Positions 1 to 11,853 of a stretch of 64,000 nucleotides of DNA are shown piece by piece. Source of the DNA: Zanthoxylum bungeanum. Its lineage: Eukaryota; Streptophyta; Magnoliopsida; Sapindales; Rutaceae. Every line of letters starts with the position of its first letter. Position 1 is the stretch's first letter. The DNA is taken from positions 62,001 through 126,000 of the forward strand of contig SKCR01049650.1 in assembly GCA_019454045.1 (NCBI GenBank), read 5' to 3'. The position numbers and the translations under genes were made by a program. Under the pieces are notes generated by a model that saw only the letters and a list, made by a program, of their open reading frames with translations, did no database searches and was not told where the DNA came from.

Positions 1-2690
1 AGCTTGTGCTGTAGCCCAGCTCAGTTGCTAACAGAACTACTCCTAATCCAATTAGGAATTTGTAGATCCAAAATTCTTCTTTTACTTCCTAAACTGCCGC
101 AATATTCCACTTTTATTGTTTAATCGACAACAGTATCTTGCTTCAAAGATTTCCAGCTCACTGTTCCATTATTCAAACTAAATATATACCCTTATTGTGA
201 CTTATAGTCGTCTTTATCGGTTTGGAAACTTGCAGCGGTGAACCCAGTACCTCAATTTTTCCTTCTCCAAAGATTAAGAATGCATCCTTAGTTCTTTTAA
301 GATACTTAAGGATGTTCTTTACATCAATTCAGTGACCATCACCTAGATCGGCCTGAATGTGACTTAAGATTCTCAAAATATATGAGACACTAGGTCGCGT
401 ACATGTCTAACATAGTACAGGCTCTTGGAGAGTGTCAGCGGCTTTCTAGATCTATCCCATAAGATCTTTATACCTAGAATAAAGCCTGTTTCTCCCAGGT
501 TTTTCATGGAGAATTTTATGAAAGCCAAGCTTTCACCGATTATAGTATTGGAATGTTATTGCCGAGAAGCAATACATCATCAATATAAGGACAATTAATG
601 TCAGTGCACTCCCACTAACCCTCTTATATACACAAGAAACATTTTCATTTTGAATTAAATCATATACCATTATGATTACATCAAAACTGTGGTTCCAAGA
701 ATTCAATGCTTGCTTCAATCCATAAATGGATCGATTTAACTTGCATGTCTTGTTTGCATGTTTTGGCACGATAAAAGCTTCAGGATGTTGCATACAAACT
801 TCCTCCAAAAGGTTTTCGTTAAGGAAAATGGTTTTGGCGTCTAGTTACCATATTTCATAATCGAAATATGCAACATTAGCAAGCATTATCCGAATGGATT
901 TAATCATGGCAACAGGTAAAAGGTTTCATCGTAATCGACACTATATTGAAGACGATACCCTTTCGCTACAAGCCTAACTTTGTACATTTGTATATTGCCA
1001 TATTTCATTTTTGTTTTCACCATGAAGACTCATTTAGTACCAATAGGCACAATGCCTTCTCATACATCAACCAGTATCCAAACTTGGTTGGTATACATGG
1101 AATCAATTTCAGACTTCATGGCACTTTGCCACAAAAGGATTCGATAAATTGTATCACTTCCTCATACGTAGTCGGTCCATCTTCCTCAATAAGATTAATA
1201 TCTATATGAGGTGAGAGTCAGGTTGTTTTCTGACTCTCTCCGATATATGCGGTTATTATGTATTCGAAGATTGTGGTACAGTTTCATCCCTGATGAACTG
1301 TTCATGTTCCATAAGGGATCGGTGACTGGAATAGTATCACTCTAATTTTCATCGAGTTTTACTTTCTTCCCACTTACCACTCATTTAGGAATTCCTTTTC
1401 GAGGAAAACCGCATGGAGAGCAACAAATATATTGTTCTCTTGTGAGTTGTATAAGTACTATACTTTGGTTTCCCTAGGACAACCTACAAATTGGCACTTA
1501 TCCGATTTGGGTTCTAGTTTGGTATCATCCAAACGTTTAGAGAAATCCGATTTTTATCCTGCTCATATCTAATATGAAGTCTGTCAAACTGATTTTCATA
1601 GAACCTTATTCAAATAAGTATTGCAATGTTTAATGCGTATCTTTAGAAGGAAATTGGTAGCTCGGAGTGACTTATCATTAACCTTACCATGTCAAACTAA
1701 GTTCGATTTCTCCGTTCGGTCACACCGTCAAATTGAGGTGTTCCGGGAGGAGTCCACTGTGGAAGAATACCATACTCTTTCCAGAAATCTTGAAACTCAT
1801 ATGTTTAAGTATTATCCACCATGGTCCAACCATAATGTTTTAATTCTTTTATCGGTCTATTTTCTTACTTCGTGTCGAAATTCTTTCAATTTCTCAAAAG
1901 TTTTCGACTTGTGTTTCATAAGATACACATAACCATAATGCGATGCCATATCCATAAAGGTTACGAAGTATTCATATCCACATGTAGCCTAGATAGACAT
2001 GTGCCCACTTATGTCACTATGAATGAGGGCTAACAGATATATGAATTAGGATCAAATCTGTCCATGTAAAAGGTGTTTTAGTCACTTTGCCTAATAAACA
2101 AGATTCGTAGACGCTATATGAATTAGGATCAAATCTGTCCATTTATCCATTCTTCAAAAGAGTGGATAAACGAGTCTTGTTAATGCATCCCAGACAACAA
2201 TGCCATAAATAAGTCTCATATGATTTACTCAGTTTGAGCCTTTTAGTTTGTCATGTTATATGTTTGAGATTCATTTATATTTGAAATATAAATACTTTTA
2301 TTCACATCTAATGTCAATATCTCAATATCATCTTTATAGACAAAACACATGGTGTTCTGGAATATAAAAAGGTATACCCCCAACGGGTTAAACTAGATAT
2401 AAAGATAATGTTCTTAGTCAAACTAGGTAAATTATAACAGTCTCCTAATTTAAGTACATGCCCCAATGGCAGTTCCAAAACTTAGGTTTCTACGGCCAAA
2501 ACAACGACTCTCGTCCTGTTTCCAACTTGTATGTCAATCTCATCTGAAGCCAGTATCCTGCTAATCAGCAGATCCTGCACATTAGTACATATGTATTTTC
2601 CACATCCAGTATCAAAATCCAATTTTAAAACTGGTAGTGGACATATTTATAACAAACATACCTGAAGCCGGAGCCTTGCCCCACCTTCAC
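1..2690 (-). pseudogene. Broken copia pol (PR-IN-RT-RH) of M1
   Basis: This is the remains of the copia polyprotein that would process itself, integrate and reverse-transcribe the element. Protease: DTGCG at 2602-2613. Integrase: HSDIS near 2013-2021, then WLDHGG, then GVTERRNRT around 1700-1726, so the D, D and E positions are all visible although a stop follows RNRT. Reverse transcriptase runs from about 1140 to 540. It shows RLVAKGY and VDYDETF near 910-965, YFDYEIW near 860, RSIYGLKQA near 720 and YIDD at 576-587. The YIDD lies one base out of frame from the upstream part. RNase H begins left of about 240 and runs off the window. The order and motifs identify copia and exclude gypsy, where integrase follows RNase H. 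Confidence 0.87.
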
Positions 2691-3446
2691 TTCCTTCATG
2701 TCTGCCTTGTCCATACGGCAGTCACGCTTCCAGTGACACCATTTGCCACAGTTTAGGTAGAGATCTTGGGATATGTCATTTGTCTTCCTAGAAGACTGTG
2801 ACGATTTAGCCTTGCCCTTTTCTTCACACCCTCATAAGCCTTCGGCCAAGCCTTCACATTTTGGGATGTCGAAGTAAAATGCAATTTGCGCTTCTTGCCC
2901 TTTTAGAAGCTCTCGCTCTTCCTCCTAGAGTATAGCCATTAACTCTCCAAGTGTTTTCTCTTGGTTCATAATGTTGAAGTTCATGACGAACCCGCCTCAT
3001 CATTCGAGCAAAGACTGTAAGATCATATCTATAGAAGTCTCGGCCTCATAAGTATTGCCCAGCTAACCTAGATTTTCGATGTCAGTAATCATCTGCGACA
3101 CGTAGTGGTCGACAGATGTACCCTTTGACATGCGCGAGTGAAAGAGCTTCTTTTGTAATTCGTACTTCTAAGATCTAAGGTTAGATCTATGAAGATCCTT
3201 TAATTTCAACATCATGGTATAATGATCTAATCCTTAGTTCTGATGATGAAACTAAAGAGTCATTGCAGTAGGCATAACGAATTGATCACTAAAGTTATGA
3301 GTCTTCCAAAGCTCATGCTCCACTTATTTGCTCAACTTCGGGCTTAGGCCCGAGAGGTTTCTCTATCAAATAGAGTAACTTCTCAACTCTCAAGACTATC
3401 TTTAGATTCTTTTCCCAATCTGGAAAATTAAATCCGTTAAAGACAT
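2691..3446 (-). pseudogene. Broken copia gag of M1 (A-type)
   Basis: This is a remnant of the copia capsid/nucleocapsid gene. The ATG chosen at 3446 opens a phrase (MSLTDLIFQIG) found at the same place in the other copies. The zinc knuckle lies near 2715-2760 and reads NCGKWCHWKRDC; the first cysteine of the usual CX2CX4HX4C is not in frame. The central gag region, including the RVSEGT-like segment near 3110-3130, is present, unlike in the B-type copies. Stops and small indels break the frame. The leader and its tandem repeats lie upstream, on the right. Confidence 0.8.
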
Positions 3447-3811
3447 TTTCACCTAAGATTATGTCATTTGACGCTAATCTTTCAGGTCATCTTGATTGCT
3501 ATAGTCCAACTATCCAATCAATGATTTCAGGTATAATCTAATGTAATGATTACTATAGTTTAACTATATAATCAACTACAATTAATCAGATACATTCAAA
3601 TGTATTGATTACTATAGTCCAACTATGTAACCAACTACAAATGAAGTAGTTTGAATACAGTCCAACTGTTCATTTAAAACAACAATAAAATATTAGTCCA
3701 CCTAATATATATAAATTTAATGACGAAAAAAAAGAGCGCGTATTGGCCAGTATTAAACGAATATCGTAAATTTAATACTAACCTCCCACTATTTTTCGGT
3801 GAGCCTCTAAC
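3447..3811 (-). repeat. M1 leader segment with ~60-bp tandem repeats
   Basis: This non-coding stretch just upstream of gag contains about four imperfect ~60-bp units (roughly 3490-3690). The minus-strand consensus is gttgattatatag followed by ttggactatagtaatca. The same array sits just before gag in P1, M2, M4, P4 and P5. The segment ends at the junction with the P1 LTR, inside the conserved phrase tagaggctc. Confidence 0.7.
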
Positions 3812-5825
3812 TGTTGGACAATTATGACCCATAACATCACTATTTGTACAGAACATGGTGTTGTTGTACAAATTAACTATGTGACAAAGGAAATTACTCT
3901 TTTATCATTTGTAATTGGATTACCGGGATATATAAATGATAAAAGTCCATATGATTAGTTCCGGATTGATAAGATATGAGACAGTATCAATCCATGAAGG
4001 TTTAATCATTAAAACATCCCTAGTGGTAGTATTATCAAGACTGGACATCGATAATGCGGAATAGACTAGTATTGCACTTGAGTGTGTTATGGGAGCATAA
4101 CGGCATAATTCTCATATATTTGGGTATTGGATACTCATGCAAGTGTAATAGGAGGTTGTTTTTATCGATGGTACGGAAACAGCTTTGTTCTGGATATACC
4201 CCTCGGAATTCCATTGGTAGTATGACTATGTGTCTATGGAAGTCTGAGTCAGGGTAGGTTTATTTGGTCTTTACCTGAGACTTGCACCGCTAATACTTGC
4301 AACAATCAATATACTTTGGTTTTGGTCATCCAGGGCTTTAACAGGTTATGTGTACGCCTCTTATGGGTATATTGAGAATCGTAGTGTATTGGGTGTGATA
4401 TCGAGATGGAAGTATCACTTTAGTCATATGGAGATGATGATCATGTAGGATACATAACTAGTGCTCTTATATGCTGCAGCTATCATGATAATATGACTAG
4501 GTCATGTTTATTTGATTGTAGAGACTAGTTACCAGAGATCTGATATGTGCTTCGTATGGGGCAGAAACAATTCTAGCCCCAGGCCTAGCACGTGACATCA
4601 GATACTGGATCGCAATACGCAATACTACGTATATTACGCCTGATATAGATTTCATATTCCTTTAAGAATATTTTTGGAGAATTGGGTAGGCACGGTGCTT
4701 TGCTAGAAGCCAACCATGTCTTGTAAATCGAAAAAAAAACGTAGTACTAGGTACGTACGTGTTCGGATAGTCCGACGACCGGATTTACTGCCAAATATCC
4801 GAGGATATCATGGGTCGCTTCCCGAAGATTCACCGATGACGTATGACTCACACATAATTAATCTGGGATTAATTAGTAAAGAGAGAATATTATTCTGGGA
4901 TTAATTCCGGAGATATTTTATCTGGGATAAAATACTATTTGATGAGAGAGAACGATTAATTTGGAATTAATCGATTAAATATTGTATTCGATATATTAAA
5001 CGAAATTAGATTTCGACGTGGATTTAAAATTAGATTTTAATTCGGGCGAACGAGTTAATTTAGAATTAATTTGCTAGCGACATGAATAGTAATTTTGCTA
5101 GGCAAAACTATTTATATAAATTTGATTTAATTACGTCGTAACGGAAAGTTCATTAATTCGGAATTAGCGAACCCGAGCCCGTGAGTGTTTGCGGGCCCAC
5201 TCGTATTTCGAATCAAGTGGGGCCCATAAGTCACGTCACACGTCAGATCATTAGTCATTCTTGTGATGTAAGTCACATCAACTTTGAGTGATGTAATGGA
5301 TGTCACTTTTGTGAGTGATGTGAGTTGTTGGAAGGCTTTAATGCCTTGTACCTTTTTTGAATTTGGTAATTGATTTTGGTATTAGATTTTTGAAATCCAA
5401 ATACAAAAAAACAAAACTCTTTTTTCTTTCCCTCTCTCCCTCTCCCTCACTCACAATTGGCACTTGGTGCCAATTTTCTCTCAAATTCCTCTCATTGCCG
5501 AGAGATACAAGAAGCTAAGGAAAGATTTGTGGCAAATTTTTCAAGAGTGCTAGCACACCAAATGAGTCTTACAAAGGTGATAGGGAAACCCATTCATGAG
5601 CATGGAATCTCAAATCAAAGCTTGGAGCTTGAAGGACATCCATGGAAGAGCATGACCGAAACACAAGGAGCACACAAAGGGACCTTGGCCGAATGCTACA
5701 AGGAAAATTTGTTTTGTTCTTCGCACGTAAATCCGATCAAATTGATTATTTCCGCAACTTTACTTTGTTGTATTCGCACTTTTCATAGCTTAATTTGATC
5801 TTGGGATAACCTATAAAACCCAACA
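3812..5825 (+). repeat. 5' LTR of P1 (2014 bp)
   Basis: The LTR begins TGTTGG and ends ...CCCAACA, followed by one spacer base and a Met-tRNA-like primer-binding site. Its start matches the sequence that follows the polypurine tract AAGTGGGAGA in P2 and P5, which fixes the boundary. It shares the same order of landmarks as the other LTRs here: a start block, a block ending in GACATG, a hairpin array, and a final block with GTGCTAGCACAC. Confidence 0.88.
4857..5169 (+). repeat. Array of short TGG-loop hairpins in the P1 LTR
   Basis: Several consecutive near-perfect inverted repeats with three-base loops lie here, for example ATTAATC-TGG-GATTAAT at 4857-4873. Similar units follow around TTTATC-TGG-GATAAA and ATTAATT-TGG-AATTAAT, and a TAG-loop unit lies near 5050-5080. 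The same series occurs in every full-length copia LTR of the window. Confidence 0.7.
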
Positions 5826-5826
5826 A

Positions 5827-5838
5827 TGGTATCAAGAC
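5827..5838 (+). other. Primer-binding site of P1 (initiator Met tRNA-like)
   Basis: The sequence TGGTATCAAGAC follows the LTR after one spacer A. The plant initiator Met tRNA complement begins TGGTATCAGAGC, so the first eight bases agree and the rest has drifted. Confidence 0.8.
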
Positions 5839-8175
5839 TCTTGATTAAGCATGAAATTGGAATTAGGGTTCTTAACTTTAATTTGGGTAAAATTGATTTG
5901 AGCATGTTTTGATGAAATTGTTTGATTGAGTGTGCTTGAATGATGATAACTTAGATGTATTCATGATCAATTTGATGAAAATTGAATTGGATTAGATTTT
6001 CCCCAAAAATTAGGCTTGGCCGAAAGTTGTGAGTGCCCTAATGTCATGGTGAATTTTGCTCTTTTGATCATTGGATGAGTTGAAAGACTTGGGATAAATT
6101 GATTTAGGATTTGATTAGATTAAAATCGAAATCGAATTTAAAATCCCTAAATTGCTGTGACATCAAATCATGAAAATGAGATGATTTTTTTATTCAACAA
6201 TGTTGGACATGTGTTGATGATGATTAGCATAATTAATTATGTTAATTGCTATTTTGGAAATGTTAATTTCAATAATTAATTATGGCTTATGCACTTTAAT
6301 TAATTTAATTGTGATAGTTGGAATGTTGTGATTAAATTAATTGGGCTTAATTTGGAATTGGGCTAATAAAGTTGTATTTGGGCTTAATGAGCTTGGTTGG
6401 GCAAAGTTTGGTTTCGGTTAATTGGTTGGATCCAATTTTGCCTAAAACCATTTCCATAAAGTCCAAATATAATAAAATGGGCCTTTAAAATTTTAATTGG
6501 GCCTAATGGGCCTAAATTTATTTTTGGCAAAAGGGTGATTCCTTATTGGGATTTGGTTGCCAAAGTCCATGCCTTATAAATTAATTGAAAGCCCATTGGA
6601 TTTTAATTAAATTGACATTGGATGTTAATTGGGCTTTGAGACCCGTAATGATTAGATTTAGAATTTAAGTCGTAGAGGCTTATTAATAAAGTGTAATTAT
6701 TTAATTAATAATTAAATAAAGAATTAGTATTGAATAAAAATTAAATTGGATTTAATGTTGTAGTTTAATATAATTCGAGAATTCGTACTTATTCTTAAAA
6801 CGAGTTTGACTCGCGCAAATCAAATCATTGTTTGAACATTATATGGTCATTAATTTCAGATTAATTAATTGAATTAGATTAATTGATAACATGCTTTGTG
6901 TGAATACATGGATGTGATGTATGAATAATGTATATCGGATGGATATTAAATGGGTAAGGGCAATTTTGGAAATTGTTGTAATAAATTTAGAATTTATTAA
7001 ATTGGACCTGCGTGTCCAGCCTATTACCTTTTGATTCTTTGTATTTCTCTTCTCACCTATTCCCCTCAATGTAAATGAGGTTTCTTTAAAAGTGTTATGT
7101 AATTGGGTAGAAGTAAGATTTGTGCTAGCGGGAGAGAGGAAAGTGAGAGATTTATTCTAGGAACAAGTTGTTTTAAATATACATCCGCATATCATTATTA
7201 ATTTTATTTACCGCGCCTTATTATGCTTTTAGAATGCATGCTTAATGGTGTATGATGAGACCTTAAAAAATATAATTAATTGGTTGCCAATTACGCGAAA
7301 ACCCTCAACAAATATTAAGCGTTTTCATTCCATTGAATGATTCATTCTCACGATCCAAGATTGGCACTGGTTTGTTGGCCAAAGTCAAGACCTTTGTCCA
7401 TCGCGGATGTGTTTGAATCATGAAGGCTTTGTTCAATATCGCATGTCTTGTCCAAGTTGTGATTTGTTGGCCAAAGTCAATATCACTTCTTGTCCATCGA
7501 CATCGATTACGAAGCTTTCCAAGGTCAATGGGTCCCGCTTAACTGGAATCATTAAGCTTACTGTGCCAAAGCCAAGGCTTAGTTGTTTCAGAGGAAAAAG
7601 GTTAGGCAATATATTGGATATATTAGATATATTTTTCGGACTTTGATGTCCACCTACTGGATCTAGGAGTTGGATGAGATCCAATTGATCTTAGAGATCT
7701 ACCTAGTTAAATATCATACAATTTGTTGGCCAAAGTCAAGGTTGTGTGTTATTTAATGGGATCCTAGCCCACTAGGAAACAAGGTTTCCCGAGTACTCAA
7801 CAAAGGGTTAGAGGCTCGCCAAAAAATAGTGGGAGGCAAGTATTAAATTTGCAATTTCGTTTAGATGCTTGCCGATACGCGCTCATTTCATTTTTCGTCA
7901 TTAATTAATAAATATATATGTTGGACTAATATTTAATCGTTGTTTTAATTAAACAGTTGGACTGTATTCAAACTACTTCAAATTATAGTTGATTATATAA
8001 TTGGATTATAGTAATCAATATATTTGAATTTAACCAATCAAATTATAGTTGATTATATAGTTAGACTGTAGTAATCATTATATTTAATAGTACCCGATAT
8101 CGTTGATTGGATAGTTGGACAATAGCAATCAAGATAACTGAAAGACTACCGTTTAAAACATAAACCTAGGTAAAA
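5839..8175 (+). other. Long non-coding leader of P1
   Basis: No protein-like frame is visible in these ~2.3 kb between the primer site and gag. It is AT-rich and holds landmarks shared by all copies. One is a region rich in GGGCC(T/C)AATGGGCC-like words (6340-6650). Another is three copies of TTTGTTGGCCAAAGTCAA (near 7372, 7464 and 7722). A third is the conserved phrase around 7790-7850 (GGGTTAGAGGCTCGCC, then ATAGTGGGAGGCAAG). The last is a ~60-bp tandem array at about 7955-8135. Confidence 0.7.
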
Positions 8176-8895
8176 ATGTCTTTAAACGACTTTAATTTTC
8201 AGATTGGGAATAGAACCTCAAGATAGTCCAAGGAACTGAGAAGTTATTCTATTTGATAGAACAACCTCTTGGGTCTAAGCCCGGAGTTGAGGAAATAGTA
8301 GAACATGATCTTTGGAAGATTTATGTGATGATAACTTTAGTGCTCAATCCTTTATTCTTACTGCAATGACACTTTAATTCCGTCATCAAAATTAAAGATT
8401 AGATCCCTGTACCATGATGATGAAATTAAAGATCTTCATAGATTTATTCTTAGAAGTATAAATTGCTAAAAGAAGCTCATTTGCTCATGTATGTCAGAGG
8501 GTACATCTGTTGAGCACTAGGTGTCACAAATGATTGCTGACATCAATCAGCTAGGTTAGCTGGGCATTACCTACGTGGCCGAGACTACCAAAGATTTGAT
8601 CTTATAGTCTCTACCCGAAATCTGGGGCAGGTTCATTAAGAACCAAGAGAAAACTCTTAGAGAGTTGATGGCTATCCTCAAGGAGGCAGAGCCAGAACTT
8701 CTAAAATGGGCAAAGGCAAAATCATCAAAGTCTTCTAGGAAGACAAATGACATATCCCAAGATGTATTCCTAAACTGTGGCAAACGAGGTCACTGTTTGC
8801 GTGACTGCCTTATGGACAAGGTAGACATTAAGGAAGAGAAGCGGGGCAAGGCTCCGGCTTTAAATATGTTTGTCATAAACATGTTCGCTATTAGT
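8176..8895 (+). pseudogene. Broken copia gag of P1 (A-type)
   Basis: This is a copia gag remnant. It opens with ATG at 8176 (MSLNDFNFQIGNR) and stops after 16 codons, but the homology continues. The central region is readable in pieces (8465-8640: MIADINQLG, then TTKDLIL). A stretch rich in lysine and serine leads to the zinc knuckle near 8770-8810 (FLNCGKRGHCLRDC), where the first of the three cysteines has become phenylalanine. The central ~180 bp missing from M2, M4 and P5 is present here. Confidence 0.83.
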
Positions 8896-9857
8896 TTCAA
8901 AATTGGATTTTGATACTAGATGTGGTACATAGATATGTACTGATGTGAAGAATCTGCTGATAAGTAGGATATTGACTTCAGTTGAGATTGATCTGTGAAT
9001 CGGAAAGGGGATGAAAGTCACTATTTTAACCGTAGAAACCTAAGTTTAGGAACTACCCTTCGGGTGTGTACTTAAATTAGGAAACTATTATAATGTAACT
9101 AGTTTGACTAGAAACATTATCTCTATATCAGAGTAACTCATTTCGGGTATACCTTTATATTCTAGAACACTAAAGTGTTTTATTTTATAAAGATGATATT
9201 GAGATAAACACATTAGATGTGAATAACAGTATTTATATTTTGAATATAAATGAATCTCAAACATATAACATGACAAACAAATAGCTCAAACTGAATTAAT
9301 CAGGTGAGACTTATTTGTGGCATTGTTGTCCGGTACACATTAAACAAGACTCGTATATCCACACTTTTGAAGAGTGGATACTAGGACGGATTTGATCCCA
9401 TTCAAATGATGTCTATGAATCTAGTTTATTAGGCAAAATGCCTAAAACACCTTTACTTGGTAAAAGTGCAAATGCCACCGATCTGTTAGCCCTCGTTCAT
9501 AGTGACATAAGTGGGCCCATGTCTAGATAGGCTAGAGGTGGATATGAATACTTTGTAACCTTTACGGATGTGGCATCGCGTTATGGTTATGTGTTACTTG
9601 TGAATCATAAATCGGAAACTTTTGATAAATTCAAAGAGTTTCGACACGAAGTACACAAACAAATCGGCTAAAGTATTAAACCGTCACGGTTAGACAATGA
9701 TGGAAAATACTTAAGCAATAAGTTTGTCAACTACTTGAAAGAGTATAATATTCTTTCAATGTGGACTCTTCACGGAACACCTCAATTTGACGGTGTGTCC
9801 GAACTGAGAAACCAAATTTTGTTGGACATGATAAGGTTAATCATGAGTCGCTCTGAG
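8896..9857 (+). pseudogene. Broken copia protease and integrase of P1
   Basis: Protease starts near 8900. Its active site reads DTRCGT, so the DTG glycine is changed, and a stop follows. The integrase zinc-binding region begins near 9300 (YLWHCC, then LLGKMPKTP near 9430). The catalytic core has HSD (504-506 of the 9000s), RLDNDGKY with its aspartate at 9693-9695, and GVSELRN with its glutamate at 9801-9803. The last two are 35 residues apart, the spacing expected for a DDE integrase. Stops interrupt the core. The frame is cut at 9857 by insertion of the M2 LTR. Confidence 0.86.
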
Positions 9858-11838
9858 TGTTGGTTTTAGCTAAGGTCCCAAGATCATAAACAAGCATAAA
9901 CATGTGTGAATAACAACGATGAAGTTGTGGAATACTCACATCGATCGTTGAGTGACGATTTGACGAACAAAACATCAAGTTTCTGCTCCTCACATTCACG
10001 GCAGTTCACTGTCCAAGCTCACTGGTTCGGCCTTCAATCAACAAGAAACCAAGCTCCAAGCTTCGTCATTTGATTCCCGGCTCATGGGTGGACTTCCCTA
10101 TCACCTTTGCATGTCTCTCGGAGTGCTAGCTCTGTTGATTTTTGCCACAAAAACCAAGCACTTGCTTCCCTCATTCAAAGTTTTTTGGCGAACCAGAAAC
10201 CAGAAAATACACAGCCCTTTGGGCATGAGAAAGATGAAGAGAATGGAGAGAGACAAGAGTTAAATGTGTTAAGTGTTTTGGTAATTCAATTTCTAAAATC
10301 ATATACCAATTTTGGTTCCAAAAGTCAAGGTAATTAATGCCCACAAATTCCAACCACACACATCACTCAAATTGACAAGTGATTTGACACTTGATGCGAC
10401 TAATGATTTGACGCTTGATTTGACTTGCGTGCCGCACTCGCATTCGAAATATTAATACGCTCGCAAATAATCTCGGGCTCGGGTTCACTAATTCCAAATT
10501 AACGAATTTTCCGTTGCGACGTAATTAAATGATTACGCCTAACGAAATCACTATTCACATCGCTAATGAATTAATTCTAAATTAACTCGTTCGCCCGAAT
10601 TAAAATATAATTTTAATTCCGCGTCGAAATCCAATTTTGTTTAATATATCAAATATATTATTTAATCGATTAATTCCAAATTGATCGTTATCTCTCTTTA
10701 ATTGATATTTTATCCCAGATAAAATATCTTCGCAATTAATCCCGTATTAATTTTCTCCTTATTTCAATTAATCCCAGATTAATTAAAGTTCGAGTCATAC
10801 GTCATCGGTGAATCTTTGGGAAGTGACCCATGAGATCCCCAGATATGTTGGCAGTAAATTCGGTTGTCAGACTATCCGAACACGTAAGTACCTCGTACTA
10901 CGTTTATACTGATTTACAAGACAAGGTTGGCCTCTAGCAAAGCGCCATACCTACCCAATTCTCTGAAAATATCCTTACAGGAATAAATGATCTATATCAG
11001 GCGTAGTATACGTAGTATTGCGTATTTCTGTCCAGTATCGGATGATCACATGCAAGGCCTGGGGTTGGTACAGTGTCTGCCCCGTATGAAGCATATATCA
11101 GATGACGAGCAACTATTCTCTTTAATATCGGATAATCATGAACAAGTCATATTATCCCGACAGTTGCAACCTTTTTAGAGAACCGGTCATGTATCCTTGC
11201 GCGATCAGCAACTCCATATGACTGGAGTGACACTTCCATCTTGACATCACTCCCAACACACTACGATTCTCAATATACCCAGCATTGGTGTACACAGAAC
11301 TTGTTAAACCCCGGACGACCGTAACCAAAGTATATTGATTGTCGCAAGTATTAGCGGTGCAAGTCTCAGGTTAAGACCAAATACACCTACCATAATTTCG
11401 GATTTCCATAGACACATAGTCATACTACCAATGGATTTTCAATAGGGTCTATCCAGAGCGAAGCTGTTTCCCGTACCATCGGTAAAACACAACCTCCCAT
11501 TACACTTGCACGAGTATCCTATACCCAAATATATGAGAACTATGCCGTTGTGCCCTCACAATGCGCACAACTGTAATACTAGTCTTTTACGAATTCATCG
11601 ATGTCCAATCTCGATAATGCTCTGACTAGGGATATTAATGATTTATCCTTCGTGGATTGATACTGTCTCATATCATTCTCAATCCAGGAACAAATCACAG
11701 GGACCTCCTATCATTTATATATCTAGGTGATCTAATCACAAATGATAAGAGTGCAATCTACTTTGTCACATAGTTAATTTGTACAACAACACCATGATCT
11801 GTACAAACAGTGACACTATGGGTCATAATTGTTCAACA
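9858..11838 (-). repeat. 3' LTR of M2 (1981 bp)
   Basis: In plus coordinates it runs from TGTTGGTTTTAGC to TTGTTCAACA, and the minus-strand polypurine tract follows directly. The hairpin array lies at about 10450-10790. Compared by eye, it differs from the M3 LTR at roughly 8 % of positions in a 110-bp sample near 10800, so the two are unlikely to be an LTR pair. Confidence 0.87.
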
Positions 11839-11853
11839 ATCTCCCACTTGGCC
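11839..11853 (-). other. Polypurine tract of M2
   Basis: The minus strand reads GGCCAAGTGGGAGAT directly before the 3' LTR. This is the primer site for second-strand synthesis, and its position fixes the LTR boundary. Confidence 0.8.

Larger units (their letters stand above)
1..3811 (-). mobile_element. Decayed Ty1/copia element M1 (A-type), partial
   Basis: Read on the minus strand, this stretch runs leader, gag, protease, integrase, reverse transcriptase and RNase H, which is the Ty1/copia domain order. The 3' end (rest of RNase H and the 3' LTR) lies beyond the left window edge. The 5' end is cut at 3811, in the middle of a leader phrase (gagcctctaac) that continues uninterrupted in other copies, where the LTR of P1 starts. 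It is the only copy here in which both the protease DTG and the polymerase YIDD signatures can still be read, so it is the closest visible relative of an autonomous source. Stops and frameshifts make it inactive. Confidence 0.88.
3812..9857 (+). mobile_element. Ty1/copia element P1 (A-type), 3' part missing
   Basis: This plus-strand element starts with TGTTGGACAATTATG inside the leader of M1. It contains a 5' LTR, a primer-binding site, a ~2.3-kb leader, gag, protease and integrase. It is cut at 9857 inside integrase by the 3' LTR of M2. The reverse transcriptase, RNase H and 3' LTR expected downstream were not found elsewhere in the window. The five bases before the LTR are ctaac; no matching right-hand copy is visible. 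Gag keeps the central region that B-type copies lack. Confidence 0.86.

Noticed and set aside
5457..5798. 113-codon frame near the P1 LTR end
   Set aside because: It lies inside the LTR R/U5 part; other LTRs have stops and indels at matching positions.
8665..8913. 82-codon frame as a stand-alone zinc-knuckle gene
   Set aside because: It is the C-terminal part of the broken P1 gag, with homologous sequence continuing upstream across stops.
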